NCBI RefSeq assembly: GCF_001612725.1
Contig: NZ_BDAZ01000062.1
Coordinates: 34,315 to 98,314 of the forward strand
Direction of reading: 5' to 3'
Length of the DNA: 64,000 nt
DNA from: Nocardia anaemiae NBRC 100462
Lineage (GTDB): Bacteria; Actinomycetota; Actinomycetes; Mycobacteriales; Mycobacteriaceae
Below, piece after piece: positions 59,038 through 64,000 of the stretch; the first letter of the stretch is position 1, and each line of letters begins with the position of its first letter. A model generated the notes under the pieces. The model worked only from the letters and a program-made list of their open reading frames with translations, made no database searches and was not told the DNA's origin. The translations under genes and the position numbers were made by a program.

Positions 59038-59346
59038 ATGATCGAGCCGCTTCGCCCACTGCTGTACGGCTATCTTCGGTTGGATCTGATCGAGGAAACC
59101 ATCGAGGAGTGCGACGAACGTTTCCGGCAGTATGCCGCTATGAACGGGTTCGATTTGGCCACGGTATTCCATGAAAAGGCGCCCGATGCCGGGGCCCTGT
59201 TCGATCTGTTCGCGGAGTTGCGGCGCTCGGGAGCACACGACGTGGTGGTGTTATCGATCGATCACTTCAGTGGGCATCAGGCCACGCGTGAGTCGCTGCT
59301 GAACTACCTACACCGAGCCGGTGTGCAGATCCGCACACTGCACTGA
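59038..59346 (+). CDS. Small resolvase-N-terminal-like protein lacking catalytic serine
   Basis: 102 residues with the serine-recombinase N-terminal fold: YGYLRLDLIEETIEECDERF at the start, a GFDLATVFHEKAPDAGALFD strand-helix, DVVVLSIDHFSGHQATRESL and a final RAGVQIRTL strand. True resolvases have Ser near residue 10 (YxRVS); here Asp is in its place and no DNA-binding domain follows, so strand cleavage is unlikely. Similar short proteins occur in several copies in Nocardia and Streptomyces genomes; function unknown. The 225-bp gap before it (58813-59037) shows nothing. Confidence 0.6.
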   Translation: MIEPLRPLLYGYLRLDLIEETIEECDERFRQYAAMNGFDLATVFHEKAPDAGALFDLFAELRRSGAHDVVVLSIDHFSGHQATRESLLNYLHRAGVQIRTLH

Positions 59347-59356
59347 CGGGACTGTC

Positions 59357-59492
59357 TCACTCGCGGTCCGGCCACCTGGCGCCCAGCACCAGCAGCCGAT
59401 CGTGAGGTTGCAGGGGTGATGCCGTCGGTTCGTCGCGCCATCGGATGCGGCCGTCGCGCACGACGCCCAGCAGCAGCGGCCCGCTGCGGGCT
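59357..59492 (-). pseudogene. RCK (TrkA-C) domain 3' fragment
   Basis: The minus-strand frame ending at TGA 59357-59359 reads GPLLLGVVRDGRIRWRDEP then TASPLQPHDRLLVLGARWPD, the final strands of a TrkA-C/RCK domain such as those regulating potassium channels. The 5' part is cut off where the IS3-family sequence begins (about 59492) and is not recovered on its far side, so the gene was both interrupted and partly deleted. Confidence 0.6.
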
Positions 59493-59513
59493 ACAGAACG
59501 TAGGGATGGTGTC

Positions 59514-59794
59514 GTGTCGTCGAGGAAGAAGTACCCGGTCGAGTTGCGTGAGCGGGCCGTGCGGATGGTCGTGGAGGTCCGGGACCAGTATGCGTCGGAG
59601 TGGGCGGCGATGGGGGCGGTAGCCGAGCTGTTGGGGGTTGGGCATCCAGAAACTGTGCGTGGGTGGGTGCGGCAGAGTCAGATCGACGCCGGTGCTCGCC
59701 CGGGGGTCACAACTGATGTGTCCGACGAGCTGAAGCGACTGCGGCGGGAGAATGCAGAACTCAAGCGTGCCAACGCAATTCTTAAAGCTGCGTC
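59514..59794 (+). pseudogene. IS3 OrfA (helix-turn-helix transposase subunit), interrupted
   Basis: GTG 59514 opens SSRKKYPVELRERAVRMVVE, then VAELLGVGHPETVRGWVRQS (helix-turn-helix) and LKRLRRENAELKRANAILKA (leucine-zipper region), typical IS3/IS51 OrfA. The frame is cut at 59794 by the IS30-family insertion; joining 59794 to 61000 after removing the duplicated GTC restores the expected end AASAFFAAEIDRP. Confidence 0.8.
59792..59794. repeat. Target-site duplication GTC, left copy
   Basis: GTC at 59792-59794 is repeated at 60997-60999. The two flank the IS30-family element exactly and show that it inserted by transposition. Confidence 0.7.
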
Positions 59795-60996
59795 CCTAGA
59801 TTCAACTGGTCAATGCAATGGTGCTGGTGGAGCGAGGGTTTGTGGCGAGGGTTGGGCGGCCGGGGATGTCGGAGGCGATGAAGGTCGAGTTGTGGCGTCG
59901 GTGGCGGGCCGGTGAATCAATCAGCGTGATCTCGCGCGGGTTGGACAAGCCCCCCGGATCGGTGTTCACGGTATTGAAGCATCACGGTGGGATAGCGCCG
60001 CGTGCGCGGACCGTCCGCGCGGGCCATCTCACCGTTGAGGAACGAGAGGCGATCTCACGCGGGATCAGTGCTGACCAGTCGTTTCGTATGATCGCCGAGG
60101 CCCTGGGCCGTTCGGTATCCACGGTCAGCAGGGAGGTCAACCGCAATGGCGGGCGGGACGTGTATCGGGCTGTTGCGGCTCAGGAACGTGCTGACGATCA
60201 GCGTCGCAGGCCGAAGCCAACTCTGTTGGCTCGCAACCGGATTCTGCGCGAGCGGGTGGTGGAATTACTGGACCAGGAGTGGTCTCCCGATCAGATCGCC
60301 AAGCGGCTGCGCCGTGACCATCCCGATGATCCGGAGATGACTGTCAGCCACGAGACGATCTACCGGTCGGTCTACACCACGCGGTGGAAGATCATTCCCA
60401 AACAGATGTGCAAGAAGCTCCGCACGGGCAGGCCGATACGAAAGAACAAGCGGCACAGCGTGAAAGGGCAATGGCGCTCCCAGATCATCGGGGCCCGGTC
60501 GATCAACGACAGGCCTGCCGATGCCGAAGACCGCAGCGGTTCCGGGCATCTGGAGGGTGATCTGGTGATTGGCGGAACATTCAGCCAGATCGCGACCCTC
60601 GTCGATCGCAAGACCCGTAACCTCACCATCGTGCAACTGGCCGACCGACGCACTGAGACCGTTGTCGCGGCGCTCATCGACCGCTACGCGTCGATGCATC
60701 CAGCGCTGCGCCGCTCCCTGACATGGGATCGCGGGATGGAGCTGGCTGATCACCAAATACTCAGTGCCGCAACAGGTATCGAGGTGTTCTTCGCGGCGCC
60801 ACGTAGTCCATGGCAACGCGGCACGAACGAGAACACAAACAAACTGGTGCGCCAGTATTTGCCGAAGGGAACCAACCTCAGCACCTACAGCCAGGCCGAC
60901 CTCGACGCGATCGCCGACCGCCTTAACAATCGGCCACGCAAATGTCTCGACTATCGGACACCTGCCGAGTGTGTTGCGTTGACAGCTTGAATCTAA
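59795..60996 (+). mobile_element. Complete IS30-family insertion sequence (1202 bp)
   Basis: Terminal inverted repeats of about 24 bases with mismatches: left CCTAGATTCAACTGGTCAAT and right, reversed, TTAGATTCAAGCTGTCAACG, sharing TAGATTCAA and TGTCAA/GGTCAA blocks. It encodes one transposase filling nearly all of it and is flanked by a GTC duplication. It interrupts the IS3-family orfA. Confidence 0.85.
59818..60990 (+). CDS. IS30-family transposase
   Basis: 390 residues. N-terminal helix-turn-helix regions (GESISVISRGLDKPPGSVFT and the IS30 signature EEREAISRGISADQSFRMIA with LGRSVSTVSREVNRNGG) precede a DDE catalytic domain: GHLEGDLVIGG (first Asp), SLTWDRGMELADHQ (second Asp) and SPWQRGTNENTNKLVRQY (Glu, in the characteristic PWQRGTNEN motif). 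All catalytic residues are present, so it is probably active. The ATG at 59818 lies directly inside the left repeat. Confidence 0.93.
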   Translation: MVLVERGFVARVGRPGMSEAMKVELWRRWRAGESISVISRGLDKPPGSVFTVLKHHGGIAPRARTVRAGHLTVEEREAISRGISADQSFRMIAEALGRSVSTVSREVNRNGGRDVYRAVAAQERADDQRRRPKPTLLARNRILRERVVELLDQEWSPDQIAKRLRRDHPDDPEMTVSHETIYRSVYTTRWKIIPKQMCKKLRTGRPIRKNKRHSVKGQWRSQIIGARSINDRPADAEDRSGSGHLEGDLVIGGTFSQIATLVDRKTRNLTIVQLADRRTETVVAALIDRYASMHPALRRSLTWDRGMELADHQILSAATGIEVFFAAPRSPWQRGTNENTNKLVRQYLPKGTNLSTYSQADLDAIADRLNNRPRKCLDYRTPAECVALTA

Positions 60997-60999
60997 GTC
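60997..60999. repeat. Target-site duplication GTC, right copy
   Basis: Matches 59792-59794 and marks the right boundary of the IS30-family element. Confidence 0.7.
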
Positions 61000-61467
61000 G
61001 GCTTTCTTCGCCGCCGAGATCGACCGGCCCAGTCGCTGATCGTTCGGTTCATCACCGAACACGCAGGCCGCCGCGAGAGAGATGGCCTGCGATGGGGCGT
61101 CGAGTCGATCTGCGTCGCGCTCACCGAGCTCGGCGTGAAAGCCGCCCCGTCAACTTATTACGCCCAGCGTGACAAGACTGCCACGGCCCAGCAGCGACGC
61201 GATGAGGATCTGATCCCGCAGATCCAGCGTGTCCATGCCGAGAATTTCGGCGTCTACGGCGCGAGAAAGGTGTGGTTGCAATTGAATCGGGAAGGAATCC
61301 GCGTGGCTCGCTGCACCGTGGAACGGCTCATGCGGCGGCTCGGACTGCGGGGTGCGGTGCGCGGCAAGGTTAAACGCACCACGATCGCCGACCCAGCCGC
61401 GGCGCGGCCGGCGGGTCTGGTGCAGCGGAAATTCGCGCCGTCAGCGCCGAACCGTCTGTGGGTGGCC
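61000..61467 (+). pseudogene. IS3 OrfA end plus OrfB (integrase subunit), truncated
   Basis: After the insertion the OrfA tail reads AFFAAEIDRPSR, then OrfB begins around 61030 (LIVRFITEHAGRRERDGLRW, SICVALTELGVKAAPSTYYA, HAENFGVYGARKVWLQLNRE, RCTVERLMRRLGLRGAVRGK) and ends abruptly at APNRLWVA. The DDE catalytic domain that should follow is absent. The element cannot transpose on its own. Confidence 0.8.
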
Positions 61468-61614
61468 GTTGCCTTGCCATCCATCGGCGAGAAGTTCCTT
61501 GCCGATCGTGTCGTCGAGCTTCTTCAGCTCATCTCGGATCGCCTGGGCCTTACCCGAGGTAAGTCGTGCCGCCTCGCGTAGCCGGTCCACCTCGACCTGG
61601 AGCTCCCCGGACAC
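61468..61614 (-). pseudogene. WXG100-like (ESX-type) gene 5' fragment
   Basis: From the GTG at 61614, with a strong GGGAGG site upstream, the minus strand encodes SGELQVEVDRLREAARLTSG, KAQAIRDELKKLDDTIGKEL and LADGWQG, the first helix and the WxG turn of a type VII secretion-associated WXG100-like protein. It loses homology at the IS3 junction (about 61468). The second helix and any effector domain are gone. Confidence 0.6.
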
Positions 61615-61945
61615 CCCGCCTCCCTCCCTCGTGCAGCTCGCCCCTGAACTATATGACGCAGAGCCCACCCGCCCGGTTCCATACACACCATGGCTTGCCT
61701 GGACAGATGGGCCGCGATCGAGTCTGCGATCGCGAGGACAGGCAGCTGACCTCCCGATGTCGTCTGGACCAGGCGTGACGTTATGTTGTCGAACTGGTAA
61801 TGAACGGTCAGAAGAGCGCGGCGTTGCGCGACATGGGGTCGATCCAGTTGGTCTGCAGGCACAGCTCGGGCAGGCAGGGGCGCGACTGATCTTGCGGGAG
61901 AACGGTATCCGGCTCGGCGCTGTGCCGCGCTTGCTCGGCACCGAG

Positions 61946-62075
61946 GATGTCAATACTCGACACAACGACGACCGGACGCCACTGCATTTCGCGGCACAGG
62001 CCGCCGCGTCGGAACTAGTGGCACTGCTGCTCGACTCGGGAGCCGACATCGACGCCGTGACTGACAAAGGGATGC
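61946..62075 (+). pseudogene. Ankyrin-repeat fragment
   Basis: One plus-strand frame carries NDDRTPLHFAAQAAASELVA then LLLDSGADIDAVTDKGM, slightly more than one ankyrin repeat. No start codon or further repeats are found and the sequence changes at about 62080. Elsewhere in 61615-62277 no intact gene is visible; a minus-strand frame at about 61650-61862 (VHYQFDNITSRLVQTTSG) may be another relic. Confidence 0.5.
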
Positions 62076-62277
62076 CCGGCGATCTACTGGGCGATGATGT
62101 CCTCGGGCACGGAGCCGATCGGCACTGTCCGCTTACTGCGAGCCAGGGGAGCCAGCCCAGCCAGGGCGAACACGAAAAATCGTACGTCGGAAGGGCACTG
62201 GAAGTATCTCCACCTGAGCGCGTGCTCGTTGATCATGCTGCCGGGGACCGCGATAGTCGGATAATGCGGGGCGGCAG

Positions 62278-63054
62278 ATGTATGGCCACCGAACGTATGG
62301 AGGGGACTTGTTAGTCGATCAGCGATGGGTGTGGTCGGAGGACGAACGGGACGGGTGGGGCGCTCAGACACTGGCTGATGATGCGGGGATCACGGTGGCA
62401 CGCAAGGAGTTTGAGCGCACTGGCTGTGTCGCGGTGTCACGGTTGATTCCTGCTCGGCTGCGGTCGGCGGTGGCCTCAGAAGCTCTCCGGTTGGTAGAGC
62501 ACATGGGTGTGCGGCGTGATCTCGTTCTCGCCGCGACCGGATACACGCCGCGGCGGATGCGTAACGTGACTCGGGCCGATATCGCGTGCGACGGTTCGGT
62601 GATCGAGGCGATCTACGATTCCGCGACGGCAACACAGCTGCTGTCGGCGGTGGCTGGGGAACCGGTATTTCGGTGTCCGTACGAGCCCGAGCAGTTCGTG
62701 ATCACCAGGCTGGAACAAGCTGGTGATACGCATGGATGGCATTGGGACGATTACAGTTTCGCATTGGTATGGGTGGCGGAATGTCCACCGACCGACGAGG
62801 GCGGGTTCGTGGAGTGCATCCCGGACACGGTCTGGGACAAGGCGAAGCCAGAGGTAAACCGGCTTGTGCGGGATCGAGTGGTACACAAGTCGAGTGTCGG
62901 CGCGGGGGATGTGTACTTGATGCGGGCGAACACAACGTTGCATCGGGTGTATCCGATCCGGCGTGGGCGACGCACGATTGTGAACATGGCATTCGCGTCG
63001 GCGGGAGAGCTGAACGCGGCGGTCTCGCACGAGACGATGGACATCCTGTGGTAG
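62278..63054 (+). CDS. 2OG-Fe(II) oxygenase-like protein (phytanoyl-CoA dioxygenase type)
   Basis: 258 residues from ATG 62278, or 248 from TTG 62308, which follows a GGAGGGGA site in the same frame. The metal site is visible as GDTHGWHWDDYSFALVWVAE (HxD type) with the distal histidine in NTTLHRVYPIRRGRRTIVNM, whose Arg would bind 2-oxoglutarate. GGFVECIPDTVWDK lies between them. The fold resembles PhyH and the amino-acid-modifying BesD/HalD-like group. Because Asp is retained in HxD, hydroxylation rather than halogenation is expected. The substrate is unknown; a hydrolase gene begins 32 bases later. Confidence 0.75.
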   Translation: MYGHRTYGGDLLVDQRWVWSEDERDGWGAQTLADDAGITVARKEFERTGCVAVSRLIPARLRSAVASEALRLVEHMGVRRDLVLAATGYTPRRMRNVTRADIACDGSVIEAIYDSATATQLLSAVAGEPVFRCPYEPEQFVITRLEQAGDTHGWHWDDYSFALVWVAECPPTDEGGFVECIPDTVWDKAKPEVNRLVRDRVVHKSSVGAGDVYLMRANTTLHRVYPIRRGRRTIVNMAFASAGELNAAVSHETMDILW

Positions 63055-63086
63055 ATGCCAGGGGCCGAGTGGACGGGAGCTGACCG

Positions 63087-63871
63087 GTGCAACGCCTCGA
63101 ATTGAGTTCTGTGGACGGTATCCGGCTGGACTTCGCGTCCACCACACCGCGGTCGAGCCCGCGCTGGGAGTGGTGCTGTTGGTGCACGGCATCACGGTGG
63201 ACATGGATGAGGGCGGGGGCATGTTCGTCCGGTTGGCGCAGCAGTTGGTGTCACAGGGATTCCATGTCGTGCGGTTCTCCTTCCGGGGGCACGGTGGCAG
63301 CGGTGGAACGCAGCAGGGGATGACGATCGCCGGTGAATGCCTGGATCTGCAGGCCGCAGTGACCGCGGTCCGCGAGCGATTCGCTGGGCAGCGAATGTCG
63401 ATTGTGGCGGCGAGCTTCGGTGCCGTGTCGACGGCGCTGTCGTTGTCGTGGCTCGATGATCTCTATCGGCTGGTGCTGTGGAACCCGGTGCTGGATCTGC
63501 GGCGCACTTTTCTGGTTCCGGAGTTGGCGTGGGGCGAGGAGAATTTCGGCGCTGTTGGGCAGAAATGCCTGGCCGACAACGGTTTTCTGCTCGTTGACGG
63601 TGAGTTTCAGCTCGGTCGTGTTCTGTTCACCGAGTTCGCGCATTACCAGCCGCTGGATGACTTCCATGCCGCAGACGTGCCGACGCTGATCGTGCACGGC
63701 GACCAGGACACGGCAGTGTCGTATGACGTCGCCGCCCTGGCCGCGCGATCACGGTCACACACCTCGCTGCACACGATTGCCGGGTCAGACCACGGATTCG
63801 ACTCTCGGGCGCGCGAAGACCAAGCGATCAGCACGACAGTCGACTGGCTGCTCGAACAGTCGATGTTGTGA
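63087..63871 (+). pseudogene. Alpha/beta hydrolase with one N-terminal frameshift
   Basis: From GTG 63087 the frame gives QRLELSSVDGIRLDFAS, then around 63131-63140 the coding frame shifts to VHHTAVEPALGVVLLVHGIT and runs intact to TGA 63871. The hydrolase core is complete: RFSFRGHGGSGG (oxyanion loop), SIVAASFGAVSTAL (nucleophile Ser), LIVHGDQDTAVS (acid) and AGSDHGF (His). Initiation at GTG 63170 would yield a 233-residue protein, so function may survive, or the frameshift may be a sequencing error. The product probably hydrolyses an ester or thioester in the same pathway as the oxygenase. The stop overlaps the next GTG. Confidence 0.6.
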
Positions 63872-64000
63872 CGGGGGTGAAGCTTTCGCAGCTGTATGCG
63901 CCGATCCGGCTCGGTGGATCCGTCGTTGTCGGGGAGCATTGCACGCTCGGGTATCCGAAGGAAGCCCGGATCCGAGACGCGCAACGCGGGCAGCACACAG
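63868..64000 (+). CDS. Start of hexapeptide-repeat-like transferase, cut by window edge
   Basis: GTG 63868 overlaps the hydrolase stop (GTGA); GTG 63877 is a second choice. The 44 visible residues include VKLSQLYAPIRLGGSVVVGE and HCTLGYPKEARI, with the I-x-L-G-x-x-V-x-V-G-E spacing of a left-handed beta-helix acyltransferase. The rest lies beyond the window. It appears to be the third gene of the oxygenase-hydrolase set. Confidence 0.5.
   Translation, partial: MTGVKLSQLYAPIRLGGSVVVGEHCTLGYPKEARIRDAQRGQHT

Larger units (their letters stand above)
59500..61467 (+). mobile_element. IS3-family element, truncated and interrupted by IS30-family element
   Basis: The left part carries orfA and, after the IS30 insertion, the end of orfA and about 120 codons of orfB. 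The frame breaks at the PNRLWVA stretch just before the catalytic DDE core, so the right end is deleted. The terminal inverted repeats cannot be located with confidence. The exact limits are approximate. Confidence 0.75.

Noticed and set aside
1..64000. CRISPR arrays, tRNA, rRNA or riboswitches
   Set aside because: No regularly spaced repeats, no cloverleaf candidates with a TTCAA/TTCGA loop in the right setting and no rRNA-like stretches were noticed on reading; a covariance search was not possible.

Overview
High-GC actinobacterial DNA, most likely from a Nocardia or a close mycolic-acid relative. The evidence is GC-rich codon use, several WS/DGAT acyltransferases, a DevS-type two-GAF kinase with a DevR regulator, Rv1733c-like membrane proteins and Acg-type nitroreductases. 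No rRNA, tRNA or CRISPR array was seen.

From the left edge to about 49.9 kb the window reads as one large hypoxia/dormancy island built from DosR (DevR) regulon families of mycobacteria. It holds four Acg-like nitroreductases (one cut by the edge), intact and decayed universal stress proteins, a CBS protein and a CBS fragment, two Rv1733c-like proteins, a DUF1918 protein, three P-type ATPases, flavodoxins, WS/DGATs, PfkB, PEP synthase, an Rv2004c-like kinase/ATPase, an Rv0571c-like hydrolase, and the devR-devS pair itself (15.1-17.5 kb). About twenty 14-bp imperfect palindromes of the type GGGAC(C/T)xxxG(G/T)CCC lie mostly 40-110 bp upstream of these genes. They look like DosR boxes, and one sits in front of devR.

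The centre (27.3-37.4 kb) is a compact [NiFe] hydrogenase block: hypF-hypC-hypD-hypE, then a group 3b (sulfhydrogenase-type) operon. The operon encodes an Fe-S beta subunit, a cyclic-nucleotide-domain protein, an FAD/NAD(P) and 2Fe-2S gamma subunit, small and large hydrogenase subunits, a 20-codon micro-ORF and a maturation protease, nearly all joined by short overlaps. hypA and hypB are not in the window. DosR-like boxes precede both hypF and the structural operon, so hydrogen metabolism is probably part of the hypoxia response. A P1B-5 metal ATPase with a C-terminal hemerythrin-like domain follows at 44.6 kb.

The island carries many decayed genes: tandem USP, HAD phosphatase, SulP transporter, acyl-carrier-protein, CBS and USP remnants. 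It grades into an ABC exporter, a WS/DGAT and a FadD acyl-CoA ligase (48.2-53.7 kb).

From 53.7 kb the DNA becomes accessory. There is a lower-GC TIGR04141/DUF6119-like gene, a small membrane ORF, a secreted protein, a TM protein that may be truncated, a multiply frameshifted FAD monooxygenase, a resolvase-like protein without the usual serine, and an IS30-family element (59795-60996, 3-bp GTC target duplication) nested in a truncated IS3-family element. The IS3 remnant is flanked by fragments of an RCK channel gene and a WXG100-like gene. The right edge holds a small putative biosynthetic set: a 2OG-Fe(II) oxygenase-like gene, a frameshifted alpha/beta hydrolase and the start of a hexapeptide-repeat-like protein.
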